Origin: Linnemannia hyalina
Lineage: Eukaryota > Mortierellomycota > Mortierellomycetes > Mortierellales > Mortierellaceae
Length of the DNA: 64,000 bases
Assembly: GCA_019671135.1 (NCBI GenBank)
Contig: JAHRHY010000033.1
Location: 1 to 64,000 of the forward strand
Reading direction: 5' to 3'
A program made the position numbers and the translations under genes. The notes under the pieces are model-generated. The model worked only from the letters and a program-made list of their open reading frames with translations, did no database searches and had not been told where the DNA came from. Each line of letters starts with the position of its first letter. The first letter of the stretch is position 1. Shown here piece by piece: positions 26,387-35,915 of the stretch.

Positions 26387-29300
26387 ATGCTACCCCATTC
26401 AAAAAACAGAAATGAATCAACTATGGGAAAAATAGCAAAGAGCAACGGCAAACGACCTCGAACCACCACCATCATGGCACCAACAGCAGCAGCCATCGCC
26501 ATCGGCACTATTGTAACGCCTAACGACCCCATCACGGAAGGAGCTACATCTTCCACCGCTGAAGTCATGGAACCGACAACGTCGATCAACTCTTCCGCTG
26601 GCGGCACTGAGCCAGATGCATTACTTGCACCGGTCGGAACAACATGGCAGGACAAGAACGCCGAGGATAACGATTCCGATGTAGGAGACCAAGAAATGGA
26701 AGTCGACTCGGATACTGGTGTCACCGATCTATATCCCGACACACCACCATCCAACTTCCGCGAAGTCGCAACCAACACGCTAGCCAGTCTCAAAGCGGAG
26801 AACATCGCTCTATCCGAACAGATTGTGTACATGTCGACCCTTCTGGCAGGACGACCACCTCAGCACCTGCTCCAACACTATCAGCAACAAATTGCTATCA
26901 ACAAAGACAAGGAGAAAGACAATGCACAATTGATCAAGCAACTGGAGTCATCGCTGTATGAGCTCAGGATAAAGAAGCACCCAGGGTCCACCATCTCAGC
27001 ACACTCCACCATATTAACGCCAACAGCAGCGACCGCAACAATTGCCAACAACACCCCAACGGCGGTAGTCGCAACATCAATGACCCAACAAGCGGCCATC
27101 AAACCAACACCCGACATGCCCAGATTCTCGTTGAATCCAGCCACAGCCTATGAAACCAATGAGACCAGAGTCTTTCTCGAGCGCTTCGCAACCCATCTCA
27201 AAACACGTCTCGGCATGGATACCTTCGAAAACGAGTGTCATCGGTATCTCATCGTCCTCACTAACGACGACCATTATCAACAAGAGCTACAACGTCGATT
27301 CGCCGCCATCGAAGGAAACATCGGTTGGGACATGGCGGAGAAGGTATTCCTCAGCATCTGCCTCACCAAAGAGGAACGTTTGGAGAACATGCGGAACATG
27401 GCAGACATGGGACGCAATATGGGCGAGACGTATAACCGTTATTCCGCTCGTATCCTTCGGCATGCACGAGTGAATGGAATCCAAGACGATAACGACATCA
27501 TCCTTCATCAACTCGGGAGGTCGATCCCGGGGATGGAGTACGATTTCCTGCTCTTTAAGCATCAGATAAAGAACCCAGACGCCACAGCCTTTAAATCGAT
27601 CAATACCCTATGTGCACTGATGAGCACATTAACGGGACCTGAGGATGCAATCGATCAACCTCGGGCAGTGGGACGATCTCAGGATCAATTGCAACAGCAG
27701 CAGCAGTCTTTTGGGCCACGGCACAACACCTTCACAAATGGAGTTCGAGGATCACGCGGAGCATCTCGCGGAGCACTCAGAGGAACTTTCCGAGGCCGAG
27801 GACAAGGGAGAATGAACCCCATGGGACGCAGCAACAGTCAGCCCCCTTTTGGGCAAGCACCCGGGCAACCTCCTCGAGCAGGCATGAAGTTCTGCCAAGG
27901 CTGCAGCTGGAATAACTCGCACGAAACCAAGGACTGCCGATTCTGCACATTCTGCAGCAACAGGGGTCACACCTATGCAGACTGCCGCACAAGAATGCGT
28001 CAAGAACAACAGCAGAACGGTACTCAAGGTAAGCAATCTACCATCACCATAAATGCAATGAAACTAAATAATTATGCTGAATTAACATTTAATCAAAGCA
28101 ATAATAACACTGACATACCCTTCTCTCTGCAAAATAACCCGCAGGCAACCAGCAATCCTAATGATCACGCAGACAAGACGGACATTATGAGCCACTTGGT
28201 CGAGTCCCTCGACACTAAAAACATAAACAATAGCATTAGCAACATAAACAACATAGACAATATAGAACTGAATACACAACATACACAATGTGCCATAACA
28301 ATCAAAAATAATGCTACTGGTGTTAATCGCATTCCTGTCATACAACGAGTACGTACAAACCCCACGCCTGCCACAACGGTGTCAGTGCCAAGCCCTTGTT
28401 TGGATATGCGTTTAGATGTTGAAAAGGGGGGAGAAATAAAGGAATGTCAATCAATTCAGAACGCAAAGAAAGAGGAATTTGCATTAAGCAGTCATACAAC
28501 AAACAACAAAGCCACCGAAGAAGAGCCGGAACTAATTTCTCTTTCGCGTGCCCATAAGTTTGCAATAAAACAAGCACTTCACCTCCGCAACCAACAACAA
28601 CTATCAAAGCAAGCAAGCACAAACAACCCAAGCATCACTGTCGCCTCATCATCCATTCTACCAGGATCAACACAATTACACAATAACATTCGGGCGATAC
28701 GACTTGAGGACACCCTTTTACAGGAACTGCTAGGGAAAATGGATTCGCTTAGCTTCTACAATACAACAAACAATAAAACAATCACTTTGCGAGCACTACA
28801 AGCACCCAACATCTCCGACAGAGAAAAAAGAGTTCTCACTACCATCACATTCGAAGGAGAGAAGTACGAAGCACTAGTTGACACAGGAGCCACAGACTCT
28901 TGCATTCGTCGGGACATAGCAGAAAAACACAAAGTGAACATCAACCCAGTCGATGGAGTCATCACGCTCGTTGATCAGTCAATCACAATCCCAAGAACTG
29001 GAAGAACAGATAACATCGAACTACAGGTTGGAATTCACTATGTGTCAGCACCACTGGAGGTCATAGATCAGCAATATCCATTCACAATTGGAATCGATCT
29101 CTTCCACCGATTTGGACTGGGCATAACCGGACTACCTGACCCAGGAGCGGATGCTACAACTCTTCCAGATCCAGATCCGGACCACAAACCTTCACTCATA
29201 CCAGGAAAAATTCCAAGTCAGGAAAAAACAAAACAATATATCAAAGAAAAAGAAACCTTCCTCAAGGCTATTGAAGGTGTACTAAAGGAGAATAAACAAG

Positions 29301-32131
29301 TTCCCGTCACCAGTCATTGTCCCGTTCCGGAAATGAAGGTATTTCTTCCTGTACCTGAAGGCACTGTGCTTTTTAGACGACCGCGTCCATTTGCAGAAAA
29401 ACAAATTCCTATTTTCGATGAAGCAATCAGGAAATGGAAGAATGACGATGTAATCAAACTAGCCCCTGTAGGCAACGTCCATAACAATTCATTAACGCTA
29501 GCAGCAAAGAAAGATGCAGAAGGAAACAAAACACTATGGCGTGTGTGTCTTGATCCAAGACCCTTAAACAAACACCTACCAGACGACAATTATCCATTGC
29601 CACTTATACCAGATATTCTCAACCGCCTATCAGGCAACGCTGTGTACACCACGATCGATCTCACACAAGCATACCACAGACTACCAATCCACGAAGAGGA
29701 CCAACCTCTCACGGCATTCATGCATAAGGGTACTCAATACATGTTCAAAAAAGCACCATTTGGTTTGAAGCCTCTGTCGAGTCTATTTCAGCGTGGAATG
29801 AACCGGATCCTCGGTGATCTACCGTTTGTGTGCAACTTTATTGATGACATCGTTATATTTTCACGTTCGAGAAAAGAGCACGCTGAACACGTAAAGATTG
29901 TAATTAAACGTCTCAACGAGGCAAAATTAATTATCAACCGCGATAAATGCAACTTCTTCAGCACACAGATCTCACTCCTTGGATTCCTTGTGGGTCTCCA
30001 TGGCAAGAGTGTTGACACCAAGAAGCTTGTGAACATGCACAAGGTGGAATATGCCACTTGCGCCAAACAAATCCAATCTTACCTCGGAACGTGTAATTTT
30101 TTCCGTGAATATGTTCCAAACTTCAGTACGGTCGCAGCACCTCTAGATGCACTTCGCAGTCGAACCGACTCTTTCGTAATGAATGATGAGCAGAAGCGCG
30201 CCTTTGATGCACTACGAAATATCTTGCTCATAGCCCCTGTCTTGTCCTTCCCAGACTTCAGTCAACCTTTCTATGTAGCCACCGATGCTTCTAACGTCGG
30301 GATTGGCGCTGTACTCTATCAACTTCCAAAGGGTCCAAAGTACCCAGACACTATCAACTATATATCATTCATGTCGCGATCTTTGCAAGATCGTGAACGC
30401 AGATATTCAGCAACGCATAGAGAATTGTTAGCGATTGTCTTTGCACTCAATCGTTTTCACTACTACCTCTGGGGAAGACACTTTGACTTATATACCGATC
30501 ATCGTTCACTTGTATACATCCATACTCAACCTGAGCTCAACTCAATGCTCACCAACTGGCAAAAAACAATCTTAAACTATACTTTCACGGTGCACTATCG
30601 CCCAGGCATTCTTAACGTATTACCCGATGCCCTATCACGCCTATATCCAATTGAAATCACAAATAAAAATACAACTAAAGCTGATCAAAAGAAAATTATT
30701 TCCTACATGCATCTAATCCAAGATAAAGAAACTGAACGCAAAGAAGTAGATCCAGTTAAAAGAAACAATATATTGTTTACAACCCATGCAATGGGACATA
30801 TTGGAGCAAACGCAATGGTCAATTCTATTCATGAACAAGGACTTACTTGGCCTCATCTGTCACAAGAATGTGTCGATTTTATCAAACGATGCCGAGAATG
30901 TCAACGATTCAATATTGCACGAAAAGGATACCATCCTATGAAAGCCATCAATGCTCAACTTCCAGGAGAACACATAGCCATTGATCTGGCAGGTCCGCTT
31001 CCGTTGACAAAGAACAAAAACGTCCGACTACTTGTAGTTGTTGATGTTTGTACGCGATTTGTTTTCTTGCGCGCCTTGCCAAACAAAAAAGGTCTAACTG
31101 TAGCCACTGCGCTATGGGAATTATTCTGTTTGATCGGCTTTCCTAAAATACTTCAATCTGACAATGGTGGAGAATTCGTCAATACAATTACAAAACTTTT
31201 GACCACAAAAATGTGCATCGACCATCGTCTTATTACCCCTTACCACCCTCGCGGCAATGGTGTGGCCGAAAACCATGTCAAAACAGCCGTACAAATGATC
31301 AGAAAACAAGTTCTCGAGGAGGGGCATATGTGGGACGAACACCTTCCTTTCATTCAATTATCGATGAACACACGCATTGTATCACTACACAACTCATCTC
31401 CATTTTCACTCTTCTTTGCACGTCAAAACAACGGTTTCAGCCACTTCTGTGATGAGAAAAACAATCCATTAACACAAGATAAACTTCTTGAACGACTTGA
31501 GTACATGACCAAAACAGTCTTTCCAGCAATCAAAGAAAATACAGAGAACACTCAAAAGAGAATGATAGAGAGGTTCAATCGTACAGTATTACTCAACGAG
31601 TTCCCCGATGGAGCCAAAGTGATGACACTTGATCCAATTCTCGGCGAAAAATTATCACCAAGATATGAAGGACCATACACAGTAGTCAACCGCAACGCGG
31701 GTGGCGCATATATCCTTAAAGATGGAACTGGCGCTATTTTAGAAAGATCATACGCACCATCTCAACTCAAACTGGTCCTTGACGACGCCGATGAATCAGA
31801 CACCTATGAGGTGGAAAAAGTGGTAGCACATAGGCAACATACACATGACAGTACGAAGAAAGAATATTTCGTCAAATGGAAAAACTATTCCAACAAGCTC
31901 AACACCTGGGAACCAGAAGAGAACTTTGTTGAACGATCTTCTCTTACTTCCTACTGGAAAGATAAAGAAAACATTAATGAACAGCCAAATCCTCTGATAA
32001 CAGCCGATTCCCCTGCAGATTCTGATGATGAACAAGAAGAACAACAAGACGAAGAACAACATGAAGAAGAAGAATCATTATTGCCGCCAAGGCGTAAACG
32101 CAGGCGGACCCGCAATCGAAGTAAGACATAA
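26387..32131 (+). CDS. Gypsy-F Gag-Pol polyprotein with chromodomain
   Basis: 1914 aa in one frame from the first ATG, so Gag and Pol are made as a single polyprotein. Gag core about 250-420; Gln/Arg-Gly linker; a Cys/His-rich region with a zinc knuckle (CQGCSWNNSHETKDC, CTFCSNRGHTYADC, about 503-530); an Asn-rich region; protease LVDTGATDSC (about 830); RT with YRVCLDPRPLN-like VCLDPRPLNKHL and catalytic FIDDIV (about 1150); RNase H ATDASNVGIGAVLY (about 1298); integrase zinc domain H..H..CRECQ (about 1466-1505) and D-D-E at IDLAGP, QSDNGGEF and GNGVAENH (about 1532, 1590, 1626). A chromodomain (YEVEKVVAHR to WKNYSNKLNTWEPEENF, about 1806-1845) and an acidic then basic tail close it. Unlike gypsy-B, C and E it keeps a zinc knuckle. 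No stop or frameshift is seen. Confidence 0.93.
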   Translation: MLPHSKNRNESTMGKIAKSNGKRPRTTTIMAPTAAAIAIGTIVTPNDPITEGATSSTAEVMEPTTSINSSAGGTEPDALLAPVGTTWQDKNAEDNDSDVGDQEMEVDSDTGVTDLYPDTPPSNFREVATNTLASLKAENIALSEQIVYMSTLLAGRPPQHLLQHYQQQIAINKDKEKDNAQLIKQLESSLYELRIKKHPGSTISAHSTILTPTAATATIANNTPTAVVATSMTQQAAIKPTPDMPRFSLNPATAYETNETRVFLERFATHLKTRLGMDTFENECHRYLIVLTNDDHYQQELQRRFAAIEGNIGWDMAEKVFLSICLTKEERLENMRNMADMGRNMGETYNRYSARILRHARVNGIQDDNDIILHQLGRSIPGMEYDFLLFKHQIKNPDATAFKSINTLCALMSTLTGPEDAIDQPRAVGRSQDQLQQQQQSFGPRHNTFTNGVRGSRGASRGALRGTFRGRGQGRMNPMGRSNSQPPFGQAPGQPPRAGMKFCQGCSWNNSHETKDCRFCTFCSNRGHTYADCRTRMRQEQQQNGTQGKQSTITINAMKLNNYAELTFNQSNNNTDIPFSLQNNPQATSNPNDHADKTDIMSHLVESLDTKNINNSISNINNIDNIELNTQHTQCAITIKNNATGVNRIPVIQRVRTNPTPATTVSVPSPCLDMRLDVEKGGEIKECQSIQNAKKEEFALSSHTTNNKATEEEPELISLSRAHKFAIKQALHLRNQQQLSKQASTNNPSITVASSSILPGSTQLHNNIRAIRLEDTLLQELLGKMDSLSFYNTTNNKTITLRALQAPNISDREKRVLTTITFEGEKYEALVDTGATDSCIRRDIAEKHKVNINPVDGVITLVDQSITIPRTGRTDNIELQVGIHYVSAPLEVIDQQYPFTIGIDLFHRFGLGITGLPDPGADATTLPDPDPDHKPSLIPGKIPSQEKTKQYIKEKETFLKAIEGVLKENKQVPVTSHCPVPEMKVFLPVPEGTVLFRRPRPFAEKQIPIFDEAIRKWKNDDVIKLAPVGNVHNNSLTLAAKKDAEGNKTLWRVCLDPRPLNKHLPDDNYPLPLIPDILNRLSGNAVYTTIDLTQAYHRLPIHEEDQPLTAFMHKGTQYMFKKAPFGLKPLSSLFQRGMNRILGDLPFVCNFIDDIVIFSRSRKEHAEHVKIVIKRLNEAKLIINRDKCNFFSTQISLLGFLVGLHGKSVDTKKLVNMHKVEYATCAKQIQSYLGTCNFFREYVPNFSTVAAPLDALRSRTDSFVMNDEQKRAFDALRNILLIAPVLSFPDFSQPFYVATDASNVGIGAVLYQLPKGPKYPDTINYISFMSRSLQDRERRYSATHRELLAIVFALNRFHYYLWGRHFDLYTDHRSLVYIHTQPELNSMLTNWQKTILNYTFTVHYRPGILNVLPDALSRLYPIEITNKNTTKADQKKIISYMHLIQDKETERKEVDPVKRNNILFTTHAMGHIGANAMVNSIHEQGLTWPHLSQECVDFIKRCRECQRFNIARKGYHPMKAINAQLPGEHIAIDLAGPLPLTKNKNVRLLVVVDVCTRFVFLRALPNKKGLTVATALWELFCLIGFPKILQSDNGGEFVNTITKLLTTKMCIDHRLITPYHPRGNGVAENHVKTAVQMIRKQVLEEGHMWDEHLPFIQLSMNTRIVSLHNSSPFSLFFARQNNGFSHFCDEKNNPLTQDKLLERLEYMTKTVFPAIKENTENTQKRMIERFNRTVLLNEFPDGAKVMTLDPILGEKLSPRYEGPYTVVNRNAGGAYILKDGTGAILERSYAPSQLKLVLDDADESDTYEVEKVVAHRQHTHDSTKKEYFVKWKNYSNKLNTWEPEENFVERSSLTSYWKDKENINEQPNPLITADSPADSDDEQEEQQDEEQHEEEESLLPPRRKRRRTRNRSKT

Positions 32132-32202
32132 ATTATGTCCATCCACTACATGCCTTTGAAATCGAAGAACTCATAATTCGTTCTTCAAAGGGAGAGGAAA
32201 GC
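32132..32202 (+). promoter_or_regulatory. Gypsy-F 3' UTR and polypurine tract
   Basis: 71 bp ending AAAGGGAGAGGAAAGC directly at the 3' LTR, a purine-rich plus-strand primer. Confidence 0.8.
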
Positions 32203-32350
32203 TGTCGCATTTTCGTGACTGTACATTATCAAGAAGCGTACTCAGTGAGATAATTAAGGGCAGTGTCCCTTAGTATTTAAACCCTAGACTTAGTAATAAA
32301 CGAACCCCCATCTTCTTTCTCACTTACTCCAAGGTACGCTATATTTTTCA
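32203..32350 (+). repeat. Gypsy-F 3' LTR
   Basis: Matches 25961-26108 throughout by eye and is followed by the AGAGG target copy. Confidence 0.93.
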
Positions 32351-32355
32351 AGAGG

Positions 32356-34749
32356 TATCAAAGTTGGCTTTTCGTCTTCAACAGGCATGGGTAACCGATC
32401 AGGTGACTCGACTGGATCAGGTAGTCCTATTATGTTGAAGCCATACCGATGAAAGAGATCCATACCAATGGTAAGGGCATGTTGTTGATCAATAACCTCG
32501 TATGGTGCGCAAAGCAAGTTCGATCCACAAACCACCTCCACGTTCTCGGTCTCGCCGACGCGTTGAATGGTTGAAGAGTCTGCTAACTCGATGCATCCTG
32601 TCATCTTGTTAACCGGGATTGCGTATTGACTTACGATCCTGGCGCTGATAAACGAGTGTGTTGCCCCTGTGTCGATGAGTGCAAGGTGCTGATCTCCATG
32701 AATCTTGACGGGAATAAACAAACGATTGTCTGGTTGATTCTTGCGTCTGGCAGATCCATACGTCTTTTGCACAATTGCGAAATCACCGTCACCAAATTCG
32801 AAAAGGGGGTAACCATCGTACAACGTCATCATTGGGTTATTTACCAATGTGTACTCTTCGAAAGAAAGTCCATCCTTGTCGTCCTCAACCTCGTACGCAC
32901 CAAGAGCACAATCAACAACACCTTCCTTGATTACACCCACAGCACCATACTTGATCTTTCCTTTCAATGCAGCCACGTCAGCACCAACTCTACCTTCCCC
33001 TCCGTCAAGAGGATGCAAAGGAGATGAACCTAGATGAACCGACATCGCAAAGTTGGACAACACGATCTTCTTTTTCTTCTTCCTTCTTTTCTTCTTTCTT
33101 ACACCATCAAGACTCGGGTTGTTTACCACTTCAACTGTTTTATTTGTATCATCCGCCGACAATAAATTGTTTTGTGGCTCCACCGGCATTGGTAACCTAG
33201 CGTGTTTGGACTCCGGGATTGTTTTGCTGGTAACCTCCTGCAAAGCGTTCACAGAAACAGCACTATAGTTAATAATGCAGTCTTGACTTTCTTCTTCTTC
33301 ACAACTGATAGGCGTAACAACAGGATTGGTTTCAGGACAATGGGACTCACCTCTGTATGGATGTGAGAATCGACCACGACCACGACCTCGTCCACCTCCA
33401 CGGCCATTGGGCTGACCCTGTTGGTAGTGCTGAGCTGGGGTAGCAGAAGACATGGTGGCATTACTGGTAGCGGCTCCTCCGCTCACCTGTCCGCTCACGG
33501 CCTGCTTCTGTTGCTGCTGCTGATGCTGCTTAACCTGGTTGGTCTTGGTTTCGTCAGCCTCCCTCAACACTCTCGCCTTCTTTGACCCTTCGATGAAGGC
33601 TTTCCACTCCATGCAATCATCTGGACCCAAAGCAGTGGGGATAGCCTCCATCAGGAAGTCGACACTGTTGGTATCAGGTACGTCCATTCCAACGTGCTCC
33701 AAAAGCAACTTGATAATGAGACCCTGCTGCATGACTGTCATCGCCAATGAGGGGATCGACATTTTCAGCGCGGTAACCACATCGGATTGCTTGGCCAACT
33801 CTCTAACTCGATAGACCTCTACCAATCGACGCAACCTAGCCGCGAATTCTGCATACGACTCGCCTTTCTCGCGCCCCTGTCGTGCAAAGTCCTCGACTTC
33901 AGTCTGCTTCTCATGGATGGACAGTGCGCACTCGACAAACACCTGCTCACACTTGTCCCAGGACCAACGATCTCCTTTCGCCTTTTCTCTGAGCTCGTCC
34001 CACTTGTCCCTGACCTTCTGGTCCATATTCGCTAGGGCAAGTAGACGATAGCAGACGACCGCAAACACCTTCGAGCCGTACGACAGATTCCCCTGCGTCT
34101 TGAACTCATGCAGGAACATACGAACGTTTGTTCGAACAGGACCTGAATACTTTCGGTCGATCTTCGGCATCTCGTGATCGGGAACTTTGCGATGGTAACG
34201 CGGCATGAGCGAGTTCAGCACCACTGACTTATCGTCTAGCGTATCATCCCTATGCGCACTCAGCACAGTTGACGATGTCGCCTGCATCCCAACGGGAGTA
34301 GTCGTGGCCATTGCTGTCTCTCCCAACTGCATGAGATTAACCATCCCTGTCCACTTCTTCACTTGAATAGCCAACTTCTCCGCATCTCTCTCGAAAAGGG
34401 CGAGCTGGACTTTGTCCTCTACGGATCCACCCTCCTGGTGCAACTCCATTCTCAGCTCCATTCCCGCTTGCTCACTCATGAGGGCATTCAACCTCGCTCC
34501 GAGGTTCCTGACCTGCGCTCTCGCAGTATCGATAGTCACCCCGCTGCTGGCGGATTGATTCATAGCCGGGGTTGCTTGAGTCTCCTCATCAACCTCCATG
34601 CTTTCTGATCCTTCCGGCCCAGATGAGCCTCCTGTTGCAAGCGACATGGACTCCATGGCAGTCTCAACTACTGCCGCACTGCTTGTCTCCGCGGCGCCTT
34701 CTCTTGCAACCGCCTTCCCGTTTCTGAGCGTCATTGTTCTAATTCGCAT
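32356..34749 (-). pseudogene. Gypsy-B gag-pol piece 1: Gag and protease
   Basis: Starts at ATG 34749 (MRIRTMTLRNGKAV; the inner Met of MTLRNGK is also conserved in gypsy-E). It encodes a Gag of about 400 residues, then an RG-rich stretch (GRGGGRGRGRGRF) where other gypsy elements have a zinc knuckle, a run of Lys/Arg (KKKRRKKKKK), a conserved LDGGEG motif, and the protease LIDTGATHSFIS. It ends in KPTLIPL, where gypsy-F inserted. The frame is open and continues in piece 2. Confidence 0.9.
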
Positions 34750-35192
34750 GGATGAATGCAGTAAGGTGCAATGAACTCTTGTTTCGTAAGAATAATGTTT
34801 TTGTCTTTTTATTACTGAATTGCAAACTGAGATCCACTTTAGATGAACTGACCCACCGAAATGGTACAGCTATACTAGCGTAAGAAGGTACAGACAAACA
34901 AGCGACTGGCGAGTCGAGAGTAGGGCAAACAGTGATCACGAAGTAAAATAATAATAAAGGCAGCTGATCTTTTCCAAATTGCAGTTCAGCGAGATGGAGA
35001 AGTCAATGCACTAACAATGGCGAAACGACCGAAGGCAATCAGGCGTTCGCGACTCAAGTGTAAGCAACCGGCGAGTTGAATACGGAGTCAATTGTAGTAA
35101 ATGATGATCAAAGGCAGTGGATGCACAATGTATCAATAGATTGATAGATGGATAGACACAATCAAACAATCGTTTGGATTCATCAAAAAAAC
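34750..35192 (-). other. Gypsy-B 5' leader
   Basis: 443 bp between the 5' LTR and gag ATG. In element sense it begins GTTTTTTTGATGAATCC, with no TGG primer-site motif. No coding sequence is seen. Confidence 0.7.
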
Positions 35193-35365
35193 TGCGATAT
35201 ATTAAGGTTTTATCATACGTACACAAGTAACTGATGAGACAAAGAGAGGGATTGTATTAGGCACACCAGGTACAGTCTATTATGCTGTCCCTGGTATGTA
35301 GCTTAAGGGTAGTCTAGTCTATTGTCTCCATCTATCTTAGGGTGCCATTAGGCGAATATGCGACA
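35193..35365 (-). repeat. Gypsy-B 5' LTR
   Basis: Partner of 16796-16968, same sequence by eye. GGTGC at 35366-35370 is the outer target copy that matches 16791-16795. Confidence 0.92.
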
Positions 35366-35370
35366 GGTGC

Positions 35371-35461
35371 GTTAGATGCACTTACCTTAACGTCGGGTCG
35401 AGATGAGGGAGCAGGCATGGACGTTGATGTTGACATGCAGGAGACTGTTGGCTCTGACTTT
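35371..35461 (+). pseudogene. Gypsy-C gag-pol piece 2
   Basis: Thirty codons of gag N-terminus (LDALTLTSGRDEG to ETVGSDF) between gypsy-B and the foldback MITE. The frame is continuous with 16740-16795 and with 35916 onward once both insertions and the extra target copies are removed. Confidence 0.85.
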
Positions 35462-35912
35462 GGAGGCCATCCATGTTCGGCTCCACCAACCATAGACTAC
35501 AGTATAAAAATATCTGTCAACACCTATTAAAACAGTGTGTTCCTTGAGAGTACAACAAATCTCATCAGCTTTTTCCTTCCACCAGTCTCCATTTTCTACA
35601 TTCACCACCACTACTTTGTAACATCATCTACTTTAGCTGAGAAAGCCTTGGACATGATCATCTCATATTGGATCCTAGATATTACAGATAGTAATTTCCT
35701 TTCCAATATGAGATGATCATGTCCAAGGCTTTCTCAGCTAAAGTAGATGATGTTACAAAGTAGTGGTGGTGAATGTAGAAAATGGAGACTGGTGGAAGGA
35801 AAAAGCTGATGAGATTTGTTGTACTCTCAAGGAACACACTGTTTTAATAGGTGTTGACAGATATTTTTATACTGTAGTCTATGGTTGGTGGAGCCGAACA
35901 TGGATGGCCTCC
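35462..35912. mobile_element. Foldback MITE with 211-bp inverted arms
   Basis: Arms at 35462-35672 and 35702-35912 are reverse complements, apparently perfect, around a 29-bp loop. The target duplication TTT flanks it (35459-35461, 35913-35915). Its ends GGAGGCC..GGCCTCC match the first seven bases of the Harbinger-like terminal modules, and the 3-bp duplication has the same length. It has no transposase gene; each arm has a 50-codon open stretch that is probably incidental. It could be moved by the H1-H4 transposase. Confidence 0.92.
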
Positions 35913-35915
35913 TTT

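Larger units (their letters stand above)
25961..32350 (+). mobile_element. Gypsy-F: chromovirus, apparently intact
   Basis: 6390 bp with 148-bp LTRs that look identical (25961-26108, 32203-32350), inserted in gypsy-B with 5-bp duplication AGAGG (25956-25960, 32351-32355). One long gag-pol ORF, plus strand, opposite to its host element. Nothing interrupts it. Confidence 0.94.
16796..35365 (-). mobile_element. Gypsy-B: chromovirus containing H2, a solo LTR and gypsy-F
   Basis: A minus-strand element with 173-bp LTRs that look identical (16796-16968, 35193-35365), inserted into gypsy-C gag with target duplication GGTGC. Its ORF is in four pieces separated by gypsy-F (AGAGG), a solo gypsy-C LTR (TGTAT) and H2 (TAT). 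Removing these leaves about 6.5 kb and one uninterrupted gag-pol frame. Confidence 0.92.

Noticed and set aside
28050..28650. Separate gene in the Asn-rich middle of gypsy-F
   Set aside because: The stretch lies in frame between the Gag zinc knuckle and the protease with no stop, so it is a linker of the polyprotein.
35763..35912. A longer gypsy-C gag starting inside the foldback MITE
   Set aside because: The MITE arm is open in frame by chance. The same arm read from the other side encodes the same residues, and the original gypsy-C start at 16740 rejoins the frame when insertions are removed.
35462..35912. Inverted-repeat assembly artefact
   Set aside because: The TTT target duplication, the non-palindromic 29-bp loop and the exact rejoining of the gypsy-C frame indicate a real insertion.
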